Source: Methanomicrobiaceae archaeon UBA436
GTDB lineage: Archaea; Halobacteriota; Methanomicrobia; Methanomicrobiales; Methanoculleaceae
NCBI GenBank assembly: GCA_002497965.1
Contig: DAFR01000160.1
Span: 1 to 8,422, forward strand
Direction: 5' to 3'
Length of the DNA: 8,422 bases
A model generated the notes under the pieces. The model had not been told where the DNA came from, did not search any database, and saw only the letters and a list, made by a program, of their open reading frames with translations. Shown in pieces: positions 1 through 5,096 of this stretch (positions are counted from its first letter, which is position 1; every line of letters begins with the position of its first letter). Both the position numbers and the translations under genes were made by a program.

Positions 1-207
1 GAGACGTATTTTCATTAGAAAAGTGTCTGGTTGAAACGCAGAAGACAGGGCGGGGGACCGTCAATTTGCGGTGTCCCATCCAGCAGCCTTTGAAGATCAT
101 GTTTCCATCCCTGGCACGGCTTCCTAGAGGCAATTCACCCACTACCCCCGGCCGATGGTGGATGGCAGCCGGTCATACCACCGGAAAAGGTGGAGAGATT
201 AGAGGTG
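1..207. other. Left-edge region with no convincing gene
   Basis: I see no supportable gene here. One plus-strand frame is open from base 3 to about base 218, but its translation past the first twenty residues does not look protein-like and has no recognisable motif. It could be the tail of a gene outside the window or chance. A short inverted repeat, CCACC-GGAAAA-GGTGG, lies at 178-193 and would form a weak hairpin. Confidence 0.4.
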
Positions 208-249
208 GATCGTTGACTTGATCTGATCCGTGGATCCAACCCGCGGGTT
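208..249 (+). promoter_or_regulatory. GATC cluster and 12-base palindrome upstream of the lipoprotein promoter
   Basis: Four GATC tetranucleotides begin at 208, 220, 225 and 233. A perfect 12-base palindrome, AACCCGCGGGTT, follows at 238-249. It ends five bases before the TATA element of the next gene, which is where archaeal activators or repressors commonly bind. The sequence facts are direct. A role as operator is inferred from position and symmetry; no specific regulator can be named. Confidence 0.4.
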
Positions 250-252
250 CCT

Positions 253-265
253 GCAAATATAAATA
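253..265 (+). promoter_or_regulatory. Archaeal TATA-box promoter of the lipoprotein gene
   Basis: The A/T-rich element AAATATAAATA at 255-265 stands out in a GC-rich setting. Its centre is about 28 bases before the ATG at 289. Archaeal transcription normally starts about 25 bases downstream of the TATA centre, so the predicted mRNA begins at or within a few bases of that ATG. The transcript would be leaderless, which fits the absence of a ribosome binding site. This spacing also argues against the in-frame GTG at 271. Confidence 0.65.
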
Positions 266-288
266 GTTGTGTGCGTGATCATAAACAC

Positions 289-630
289 ATGGGCAGGAAG
301 ATACTTCTTGTGGTCATGGCTGCTGTCCTTGTGCTGGCAGCCGGTTGCACGGGGCTCGGCGGCCCCGAACCAAGGGTCGTGGAGGACTCCGCCACCCAAG
401 ACCTCAGTCTTGCCAGAGGACTGGTCTACAACGTGAAAGCGGTGATCCAGAACGATGGAGCCGACGGTGACGTCACCGTGACAGCAAAACTGATCGACAA
501 AGAGAAGGGTTTTGTCAGGGACGAGGTCTCGACAACGATCTTCATCCCCTCAGGAGAGACAAGAGAGGTCAGCCTGACGCTTGATGGAGATGCCGGTCGG
601 GATTACCAGCACAGCATCGAGTTGAGTTGA
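289..630 (+). CDS. Small secreted lipoprotein with a beta-sandwich-like domain
   Basis: This encodes a 113-residue hypothetical lipoprotein. The N-terminus has basic residues (Arg3, Lys4), a hydrophobic core at about 5-18, and a lipobox Leu-Ala-Ala-Gly-Cys with the cysteine at residue 20. Export and lipid anchoring outside the membrane are therefore likely. The mature part, about 94 residues, alternates hydrophobic and polar residues and contains an Asn-Asp-Gly turn and a Pro-Ser-Gly-Glu-Thr turn. That pattern resembles the Ig-like modules (FxLYD or CARDB type) common in archaeal surface proteins, but the family assignment is only an impression. The ATG at 289 is preferred over the GTG at 271 because it begins at the signal peptide and fits a leaderless transcript from the TATA box at 255-265. 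Ligand and partner cannot be told from the sequence. It stands alone, with a 446-base gap before the next gene. Confidence 0.8.
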   Translation: MGRKILLVVMAAVLVLAAGCTGLGGPEPRVVEDSATQDLSLARGLVYNVKAVIQNDGADGDVTVTAKLIDKEKGFVRDEVSTTIFIPSGETREVSLTLDGDAGRDYQHSIELS

Positions 631-647
631 CACCAGGTTGCCTGACC

Positions 648-663
648 GGGGGGCTCTCCCCCT
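648..663 (+). terminator. GC hairpin after the lipoprotein gene, possible 3' end
   Basis: GGGGG at 649-653, loop CTCT and CCCCC at 658-662 form a short stem, extendable by a G-T pair. It starts 18 bases after the lipoprotein stop. No T-run follows, and archaeal termination usually depends on T-runs, so this may instead be a 3' stability element. It resembles the tetraloop GC hairpins at 2417-2540. Confidence 0.3.
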
Positions 664-1076
664 CCGGCAGGGTTTCCCAGGGTAACATCAGAAGCGGTTG
701 GCTTGACTGACCTTCGGGATGCGAATCTCTTATTTATACATCTATTCAAACCCGGCTTCATCGACAAGGAAGGACAATCATTACGGCGGGTAGCGTATGC
801 CGGACTATCAGATGACGATTCTCCGATGATGGTTCTGCTGAGATTCATCCACCAAAAAACCACAGATCCTTCGCGAGATCGAGCCAGACCCCGATCCTGT
901 TAGGGGTGACTGATGCGGCGCGCGAAGATGTAAAACGCCGATCCTATGCCGGCAGGTGCGTTCCTGAAGGCAAACTTGGTGGTTGTCGGCTGACACCGCT
1001 GCCGAAACCTACATTGTGGCGGCGTGTCAAACACCTGAACGATGAACCGTCGCAGGCAGAAGGGGGATGCAGGGTT
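664..1076. other. Spacer between lipoprotein and hydrolase genes, no gene seen
   Basis: No convincing gene is present. The frame from 703 to 903 is open but its translation has no recognisable motif. Content includes an isolated TATA element at 730-740. A strong GGGGTGA ribosome-binding-like sequence at 903-909 is followed by an ATG at 913 that opens only a six-codon frame before a stop. A plus-strand frame continuous with the hydrolase is open from a GTG at 906, but it encodes 57 residues that look non-conserved. Confidence 0.5.
721..740 (+). promoter_or_regulatory. TATA element inside the spacer, either direction possible
   Basis: GCGAATC at 721-727 resembles a BRE and is followed by TATTTATACA at 731-740. 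On the minus strand the same bases read TGTATAAATA, also a good archaeal TATA box. On the plus strand a start near 757-765 is expected, giving a leader of more than 300 bases for the hydrolase gene at 1077, or a separate short RNA. No start codon lies at the expected leaderless distance in either direction. Confidence 0.4.
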
Positions 1077-1910
1077 ATGTTGAGGGATCACAGACATCCG
1101 GTCGTCCTCGTCCACGGCTGGCGTAGCCATCCCGGAATATGGAACCACCTCGCCCCAGCACTCCAGGATGCCGGGCTCCCATGCTGGAAGTTTGACCATA
1201 CCGCAATCCAGGAGAATGGAACGGCGGCGATAGCCCTGGCGTTGCAGGAGTTCATCCGTGCACGCAGGAAGGAGAACGACTATGGCGGCCCCGTCGACAT
1301 CGTCTGCCACTCGATGGGAACATGTATCGCCCGTTACCTCCTGGAGGTCATCGACGGCAGCGACCGCGAGGAGGATGTCCGGTTTCTTGTGGGGATCGGC
1401 CCTCCGAACAACGGTTCAGCGATGGCCGAGGCCTTCAACGACCCGGAACGGGGCCCGGAGGTGATCCGGCGGCTTGCAGGGGTCTTCGTGCCGCGCGGCT
1501 ACGACCCCGCGGAAGACCTGATCGTCCAGGAGTTCCGCCCGGGGAGCAGGGTCACCTCGGCGCTCTCCCGGGCAGGCACCCGCGACGATATAGTCTACAG
1601 GCTCATTCTGGCCGCAAACCTCACCAGAACACCTGCGTTCTTCCCGGCTTTTGGCGGCAGGACACTTGAGATTGCACCCGGAGAAGGCTGGAGAATGACG
1701 TATGCCGGCGACGGCATTGTCCCTCACTCCGACTCGCACCTCCCGGGCGCAGGTGTGGAGATCCTCCCGGCAGACCCTGCCAACCTGGGTCGGCACCCCG
1801 AGCGCTACTGCCACATCATGCTGCCACGAAACCCGGAGGTCGTCGCACACGTCAGGAACTGCCTCGCCGCCTCTGCAGCGCCTGACGTGCGGACTCCGCC
1901 CAGGAGTTGA
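1077..1910 (+). CDS. Alpha/beta-hydrolase, lipase/esterase type
   Basis: This predicts a 277-residue serine hydrolase with the order of motifs expected of the alpha/beta-hydrolase fold. Val-Leu-Val-His-Gly-Trp at residues 10-15 supplies the oxyanion-hole HG. The nucleophile elbow Cys-His-Ser-Met-Gly at 77-81 gives Ser79. A Gly-Pro-Pro-Asn-Asn-Gly-Ser stretch at 108-114 corresponds to the usual GTPHxGS segment of triacylglycerol lipases. Asp212 in Gly-Asp-Gly and His246 near the C-terminus are good candidates for the rest of the triad. It most likely cleaves an ester, lipid or small-molecule substrate; the substrate cannot be told. There is no signal peptide or membrane segment, so it is probably cytoplasmic. 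The ATG at 1077 is chosen because homology-like sequence begins there and a G-rich stretch lies just upstream. A GTG at 906 would add 57 unconvincing residues. The last 59 bases overlap the convergent gene. Confidence 0.85.
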   Translation: MLRDHRHPVVLVHGWRSHPGIWNHLAPALQDAGLPCWKFDHTAIQENGTAAIALALQEFIRARRKENDYGGPVDIVCHSMGTCIARYLLEVIDGSDREEDVRFLVGIGPPNNGSAMAEAFNDPERGPEVIRRLAGVFVPRGYDPAEDLIVQEFRPGSRVTSALSRAGTRDDIVYRLILAANLTRTPAFFPAFGGRTLEIAPGEGWRMTYAGDGIVPHSDSHLPGAGVEILPADPANLGRHPERYCHIMLPRNPEVVAHVRNCLAASAAPDVRTPPRS

Positions 1911-2160
1911 TCGCCCGTTCGAGATCCTCTGCGGCCTTCTTTGCCGCCTGCTGGATGTGTTCGTGACCTTCCGGCGTCCCGAGCAGATGCTGGCCTGCGC
2001 TTACCACATCGTCGACCGCCTTTTTGACCGACTGAGATGCCTCATGCAGGTGCTCCTCGACTGTAGGGGCAACCGGTGCCGATTCCGGTTCTGATTCAGG
2101 TACCGGGGCCGGGTCAGTAACCCAGCGCCCCTTTACAAAGCGACCTTCACCCTCGCTCAT
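1852..2160 (-). CDS. Small protein of unknown function, acidic Pro-rich linker and amphipathic helix
   Basis: This is a 102-residue protein that I do not recognise. Residues 1-14 form a short basic and aromatic head (Arg-Phe-Val-Lys-Gly-Arg-Trp-Val). Residues 15-33 are a Pro/Glu/Ala-rich linker. From about 34 to 97 the sequence is rich in Ala, Lys, Glu, Gln and His with regularly spaced hydrophobics and a single Gly-Thr-Pro break near 61-63. This suggests two long amphipathic helices, of the kind seen in phasin or apolipoprotein-like coat proteins, but no homology is claimed. It has no signal peptide and no cysteine. Codon choice matches the conserved genes, which supports it being real. The ATG at 2160 is preferred to upstream starts because a TATA box sits about 28 bases before it. 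The gene is convergent with the hydrolase gene and the two reading frames overlap by 59 bases. Confidence 0.75.
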   Translation of the reverse strand: MSEGEGRFVKGRWVTDPAPVPESEPESAPVAPTVEEHLHEASQSVKKAVDDVVSAGQHLLGTPEGHEHIQQAAKKAAEDLERAINSWAESARQALQRRRGSS

Positions 2161-2183
2161 ATGCGAGGGTGTGGGTCTGCCGG

Positions 2184-2193
2184 GATAAAAACC
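2184..2193 (-). promoter_or_regulatory. TATA box of the 102-residue protein gene, leaderless
   Basis: On the minus strand the bases read GTTTTTATCC, with the A/T core at 2191-2185. The centre is about 28 bases before the ATG at 2160, the spacing expected for a leaderless archaeal mRNA. No ribosome binding site precedes that ATG, which is consistent. The conserved BRE is not obvious. Confidence 0.5.
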
Positions 2194-2240
2194 TGGCTCT
2201 TTGAATCGCCTTCTCAACAGGTGAGGGTGCACCGGTTCAT

Positions 2241-2357
2241 CTAGCCGGCGGACTGAGGGGCATCAAACCAATACCTGTCCACCCTGATTTGATAGACCTC
2301 TACATTGACGGATTCGGGGAGGGTGGCATCGCCGCGCACCTCCTCCCATCCTGATCC
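2241..2357 (-). pseudogene. Possible C-terminal remnant of a lost gene
   Basis: In one minus-strand frame the last 38 codons before the TAG at 2241 look protein-like, including Val-Asn-Val-Glu-Val-Tyr-Gln-Ile-Arg-Val and Asp-Arg-Tyr-Trp-Phe-Asp-Ala. Upstream of about 2357 the same frame turns into low-complexity Pro/Arg/Ser-rich sequence running through hairpins and is clearly non-coding. There is no start codon with a ribosome binding site or promoter. The simplest reading is a fragment left after a deletion or insertion, but chance is not excluded. I cannot assign a family. Confidence 0.25.
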
Positions 2358-2416
2358 GGGGTTTTGCAAGACGCCATTCCGGAGAGAGTGGAAAGGCTGG
2401 GGTCGACTAAGGACGT

Positions 2417-2440
2417 CCCGCCCCCTCTGGAGGGGGCGGG
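2417..2440. repeat. GC-rich palindromic hairpin A (10-base stem, 4-base loop)
   Basis: CCCGCCCCCT at 2417-2426 pairs perfectly with AGGGGGCGGG at 2431-2440 around the loop CTGG. Further G-runs follow at 2442-2445, 2460-2462 and 2466-2471, so a G-quadruplex with one long loop is also conceivable on this strand. The form resembles bacterial REP-type palindromes, but no family can be named. Confidence 0.6.
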
Positions 2441-2516
2441 CGGGGACCGCAGAGTGGCCGGGTGGCGGGGGGTTCGACGAAATCCACCGTTCTGCTGACA
2501 CGCAGGAGCCAGAGGA

Positions 2517-2540
2517 GGGGGGAACGTCTCCGTTCCCCCC
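2517..2540. repeat. GC-rich palindromic hairpin B (10-base stem, 4-base loop)
   Basis: GGGGGGAACG at 2517-2526 pairs perfectly with CGTTCCCCCC at 2531-2540 around the loop TCTC. It has the same stem and loop lengths as hairpin A, which lies 100 bases upstream, but a different sequence. A C-rich tail (CACCCCC) follows. Confidence 0.6.
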
Positions 2541-2670
2541 CACCCCCAATTGGCGATTCTACATAGATACGGTGCCTGGGAAGGTATCACCACCGTGCCG
2601 GAGAGACTCCCCGAAGAATCCTGCTTCCGTCCGCTGGCAAGGCCATCAGGCCAATCGCCACGCACTGTCC

Positions 2671-2686
2671 GCCCCGATGAGGGGGC
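2671..2686. repeat. GC-rich hairpin C
   Basis: GCCCC at 2671-2675 pairs with GGGGC at 2682-2686 around GATGAG. It is shorter than the two hairpins to its left. It may belong to the same class of intergenic palindromes or may simply reflect the G/C-run-rich composition here. Confidence 0.35.
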
Positions 2687-2815
2687 AGGGGGTCAGCCGC
2701 AAAAGATGCTTCAGCAGCTGGTGATTTGAGGTTCATCAAACCAGCGCACAGCCTGAGGGAACTGGTCAGATGGCCTCGAGCGTTTGAGCCCTCATTGGAC
2801 CGGATCGTATCCATC

Positions 2816-2861
2816 AAAAAGCCGCAAGAACTCATCCACCGGTATTTCAAACAGATACCGG
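2816..2861 (-). terminator. Possible terminator of the spc-secY-cmk transcript
   Basis: Read on the minus strand, CCGGTAT and ATACCGG form a 7-base stem (2861-2855 with 2845-2839) around nine bases. A run of five T residues (2820-2816) follows 18 bases later. This is the first T5 run I find on the minus strand after the cmk stop. Archaeal termination is driven mainly by T-runs, so the run may matter more than the stem. It would leave a 3' untranslated region of about 300 bases. Confidence 0.3.
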
Positions 2862-2879
2862 CTTGAAACGCTCGGACTA

Positions 2880-3023
2880 TCAGATGTAGAAATGAACAGG
2901 GTTGAAGTTCTCGATGCATGCGCGCGGGCCAATCTCCAGCGGCACCTCTTGTTTCAGGGTGTTCTGCGAACCGCCGCGTTCGTCATGTTTTTCCTCCTTT
3001 GCGGTCCCGCTCCCCGGCTCCAT
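2880..3023 (-). CDS. Candidate small ORF downstream of cmk, unverified
   Basis: This would encode 47 residues: a charged front half with Lys-Glu-Glu-Lys-His-Asp-Glu-Arg, then a more ordered end (Glu-Val-Pro-Leu-Glu-Ile and Asn-Phe-Asn-Pro-Val-His-Phe-Tyr-Ile). By my count about 70% of its codons end in G or C, in line with real genes here. Against it, the ATG at 3023 has no clear ribosome binding site or TATA box, and there is no recognisable domain. The frame is the cmk frame: after the cmk stop at 3117 no further stop occurs until 2880. It could be a small gene cotranscribed with cmk, a decayed fragment, or chance. Confidence 0.25.
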   Translation of the reverse strand: MEPGSGTAKEEKHDERGGSQNTLKQEVPLEIGPRACIENFNPVHFYI

Positions 3024-3116
3024 CCCGAATGGGGGGATTTGAGGTGCGGCGGTATTCTGGAATGGTGGCAAAGTGAGAAGAGAGGAGGTTGCGGCAGAAG
3101 AAACTGACGAAAGGAC

Positions 3117-3665
3117 TCACTGCCTTACATCGCTTCTTTGCCGCCGAAGACACTCGATCGCAGTATCCACGATGGCCCCAAGAGCCTCAACACCAAAAGT
3201 CTCGGACGACAGAACGACATCGTATGGAGAGAGGTCATCGATCTCGATGCCGTAGTAATTTCGGTATCGTGTGGCTTCTGAGCGCTGCCGATTCTCAGTA
3301 TAGACCCGGGCCGCCTCCTCATCCATCCCGTCGCGTTCCGCGATCCGCTTTGCCCGGCATTCGGGCGACGCCTTGAGCCAGATCCGGAGATCAGCGTTCA
3401 CGATCATCCAGCCCGAGAGCCTACCCTCGATGATGATATCATCGGCAGCCTCCCCGATCTCCTTCTGCCGGGCATCGATCATGCGGTCGACCGAAGGATC
3501 GCTCTCTGCGAACTTCCCGAATGCCGCGATGTCCATACCGTGCTCCCGCGCAAGTTGCCGGAAGACCTCCCCGGCAGAGATCAGGTCAAACCCGTGTTTT
3601 CTGGCAAGGTAACGTGCAAGCGATGTCGTCCCGCTCCCTGGCGGGCCGCTGATGGTGATCCGCAT
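3117..3665 (-). CDS. cmk: Cytidylate kinase, archaeal type
   Basis: This 182-residue kinase transfers phosphate from ATP to CMP or dCMP in the cytoplasm, feeding CTP and dCTP synthesis. The P-loop is Gly-Pro-Pro-Gly-Ser-Gly-Thr-Thr at residues 7-14, where Thr replaces the usual Walker A lysine. This is characteristic of archaeal Cmk proteins, so it is not a defect. Further family signs are Ala-Gly-Glu-Val-Phe-Arg at 31-36, Ile-Glu-Gly-Arg-Leu-Ser-Gly-Trp at 79-86 in the CMP-binding part, and the Arg-rich lid around 104-111. Its ATG shares one base with the stop of the preceding gene, so translation is probably coupled. It is the last gene of the conserved cluster here. In many euryarchaea a TruB/Cbf5 pseudouridine synthase gene follows, and none is found here. 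Confidence 0.93.
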   Translation of the reverse strand: MRITISGPPGSGTTSLARYLARKHGFDLISAGEVFRQLAREHGMDIAAFGKFAESDPSVDRMIDARQKEIGEAADDIIIEGRLSGWMIVNADLRIWLKASPECRAKRIAERDGMDEEAARVYTENRQRSEATRYRNYYGIEIDDLSPYDVVLSSETFGVEALGAIVDTAIECLRRQRSDVRQ

Positions 3666-4291
3666 CAGATCCCACCTATGTTAAGAGACTTGCGGATCAC
3701 CTGGCTCATCGCAAGCGAACATAGCATATACCAGATTATCCAGGCAGGTATAAACCAAAGTACAGTGGCGGAGAGGCTGACAATCCCTGCAAATGGCATC
3801 ACGATCCCGGTTGCAATATCAGCCGCTGCCCCGACCGCCGGAAGCCGCAGGAGGATCCAGAAGAAGATCGGAACAGTCAGCAGAAGGATGATCGCCATCG
3901 GGACGAACTGCTGCCGGGAGATCTCGAGTTGATCCTGCATCATCTGCTCCTGCTTCTTCTGGAGTTTCTTGATCCGCTTCTCATCCCCGGAGAGCTGCGC
4001 CTCCCGGAACTCTTTCTGGAAGACCCGCATCTTCGCCTGTGTCTCCTGCATCTTCTCGTAATCTATGGTGTACTTCTGGACAAGCGATGAATAGAGGCCT
4101 GTCAGGCTCGAGAGGATGATGATCATAACGAAGAACGGCACAGCAAACCCCTCGGGATCGATGAGGGGGCCAAGCACCACATCCATTGCTGTACCGATCG
4201 TCATGCGCACCCAGCTGACGCTGTAGGAGAGGAAGACCAGCAGGGTAAAGAGAAGTGCGATCGTGGGGGCTTGCTTCTTCAGGTCAACCAT
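3665..4291 (-). CDS. DUF106 / EMC3-type membrane protein (Oxa1/YidC superfamily)
   Basis: This 208-residue integral membrane protein belongs to the archaeal DUF106 family, regarded as a relative of EMC3, Get1 and YidC/Oxa1 insertases. It probably helps insert membrane proteins beside the Sec translocon. Hydrophobic segments lie at about 10-27, 50-70, 130-149 and 176-195. Between the second and third, residues 75-127 form a highly charged coiled coil rich in Lys, Glu and Gln, the signature layout of the superfamily. The region 153-172 is moderately hydrophobic and may be an amphipathic or re-entrant segment. The start is firm: a GAGGTAA ribosome binding site overlaps the adkA stop, and the ATG follows that stop after six bases. 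Location between adkA and cmk, downstream of secY, is a standard euryarchaeal arrangement. Confidence 0.9.
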   Translation of the reverse strand: MVDLKKQAPTIALLFTLLVFLSYSVSWVRMTIGTAMDVVLGPLIDPEGFAVPFFVMIIILSSLTGLYSSLVQKYTIDYEKMQETQAKMRVFQKEFREAQLSGDEKRIKKLQKKQEQMMQDQLEISRQQFVPMAIILLLTVPIFFWILLRLPAVGAAADIATGIVMPFAGIVSLSATVLWFIPAWIIWYMLCSLAMSQVIRKSLNIGGI

Positions 4292-4297
4292 ATCGGG

Positions 4298-4873
4298 TTA
4301 CCTCAAAACACTCACCAGGTCATCGATGCCCTGCTCAAGCAGGGAATCCTCGTTCCGGACAATTTTGATGGTACAGCCTGTGTACATAGCATATGCCGCA
4401 GCAACAGCGCGGTTGAACTCCTGGTGTTGGGCGATCGCACGCGAACCCTCCATGTCACGGGTTCTTGAGGGGTCACCCAGCCGACGCATCAGGATCTGAT
4501 CGGGGTCGGTCTCCACCAGGACGACGATATCGGGCATAAGTTCACGAAGAACCCATTCGGGCAGTCCGGCAAGAAACCCTGCCGGCGTCTTGACGCTGCT
4601 ATGGGTATCGATGATAACGTTTGCATCTCCGCTCATGGCGGCGATGCCTGCGGCAGCCTCTTTCTGCAGGCGTTTCTGGACATCCTTACCAAGTTTCCGC
4701 ATCTCATCGCGATCCGTGACCAGGTTCTCCCTCCTGGCCGCCTCAAACATAAACGTGCCGAAGTTGACTGTCTCATACGCGATGCCCTCGGCCGCCAGCC
4801 TCTCCATCGCCCCGTTGATGACGGTGGTCTTCCCGACACCGGGGACGCCGGTTACAACAACTTTCTTTCCCAA
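4298..4873 (-). CDS. adkA: Archaeal adenylate kinase (AdkA type), TTG start
   Basis: This 191-residue enzyme interconverts ATP plus AMP and two ADP in the cytoplasm. The archaeal class is distinct from bacterial Adk and is usually about 190 residues. The Walker A loop Gly-Val-Pro-Gly-Val-Gly-Lys-Thr-Thr is at residues 9-17. Asp-Thr-His-Ser-Ser at 89-93 lies in the expected AMP-site region. Arg-Arg-Leu-Gly-Asp-Pro with following Arg residues at 130-139 is the lid. The chosen start is TTG at 4873, preceded four bases earlier by GGAGTGAT, and it gives the family-typical Met-Gly-Lys-Lys-Val N-terminus. A GTG at 4882 is in frame but has a weaker site. An ATG at 4966 would add 31 residues without family resemblance. 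The gene is separated from secY by 225 bases and probably has its own promoter as well. Confidence 0.92.
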   Translation of the reverse strand: MGKKVVVTGVPGVGKTTVINGAMERLAAEGIAYETVNFGTFMFEAARRENLVTDRDEMRKLGKDVQKRLQKEAAAGIAAMSGDANVIIDTHSSVKTPAGFLAGLPEWVLRELMPDIVVLVETDPDQILMRRLGDPSRTRDMEGSRAIAQHQEFNRAVAAAYAMYTGCTIKIVRNEDSLLEQGIDDLVSVLR

Positions 4874-4906
4874 CGTTATCACTCCAATCCGGGTATTTTT
4901 TCTCTG

Positions 4907-4920
4907 CAAGATAAATCCGT
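4907..4920 (-). promoter_or_regulatory. Possible internal promoter for adkA-DUF106-cmk
   Basis: The minus strand reads ACGGATTTATCTTG, with a TATA-like core at 4916-4911. A start about 25 bases on, near 4888, would leave a leader of roughly 15 bases that still contains the GGAGTGAT ribosome binding site of adkA. A second A/T-rich site, GTATAACAAC, lies near 4995-4986. Which one is used cannot be told. Confidence 0.4.
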
Positions 4921-4988
4921 GCCTCGAAGAGTAATGCCTTTCGGAACCCACCCGGCCCGGCACCATCGAACCGAACTGAAAAATGTTG

Positions 4989-5096
4989 TTATACGGTCTT
5001 GAGTGAGGCGGTCAGGACGAGTTCCCGTGGAACTCGATCCAGGTTCTTCCGGAGAGAGATAGTTCTCCGACCCCGCCCGCCGGGCAGGGTCATCAT
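4989..5096 (-). CDS. Candidate 35-residue ORF between secY and adkA
   Basis: Directly after the secY stop, a GGAG ribosome binding site (overlapping the last secY codons) stands five bases before an ATG at 5096, with a second ATG at 5093. The frame runs 35 codons to a TAA at 4989. The product would be small and basic, with eight Arg/Lys and two acidic residues, and no hydrophobic segment. The ribosome binding site and tight coupling to secY favour translation. The two inverted repeats inside the frame favour a non-coding, structured role. I do not recognise it. Confidence 0.3.
   Translation of the reverse strand: MMTLPGGRGRRTISLRKNLDRVPRELVLTASLKTV
5018..5036 (-). promoter_or_regulatory. Perfect hairpin in the secY-adkA gap
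   Basis: CGAGTTCC and GGAACTCG are exact 8-base inverted arms around a 3-base loop. A shorter element, GCCC-GCC-GGGC, lies at 5075-5085 just after the secY stop. Minus-strand T-runs appear about 35 bases further on (TTTTT near 4982-4978). Together they could reduce read-through from secY or process the mRNA. The repeat is seen directly; the role is inferred. Confidence 0.4.

Larger units (their letters stand above)
2358..3116. other. Gene-poor region downstream of cmk
   Basis: Apart from hairpins A, B and C, a terminator candidate and a weak small ORF, I see no gene. Frames that are open here translate to low-complexity or motif-free sequence on both strands. The conserved cluster ends at 3117, so this is where a following cluster gene would be expected. 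The first part (to about 2700) is dominated by G and C runs; the remainder is of more ordinary composition. No transposase motif, terminal inverted repeat or target-site duplication was found by eye. Confidence 0.5.

Noticed and set aside
2473..2490. GGTTCGACGAAATCC resembling a tRNA T-arm
   Set aside because: No matching stem and no cloverleaf could be built from the flanks.
2305..2724. Long plus-strand open frame of 139 codons
   Set aside because: The translation is Arg/Pro/Gly-rich, runs through two perfect hairpins and has no motif; it is an artefact of GC-rich sequence.
2358..3116. Possible insertion sequence in the gap after cmk
   Set aside because: No transposase motif, terminal inverted repeats or target duplication could be found by eye.
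3089..3376. Open frames antisense to cmk, and similar frames antisense to secY, rps5 and rpl30
   Set aside because: They mirror conserved, well-supported genes and have Arg/Pro/Ser-rich translations typical of antisense frames in high-GC DNA.
3627..3647. Cmk P-loop lacking the Walker A lysine
   Set aside because: Thr-Thr in place of Lys-Thr is the known state of archaeal cytidylate kinases, so it is neither a mutation nor a novelty.
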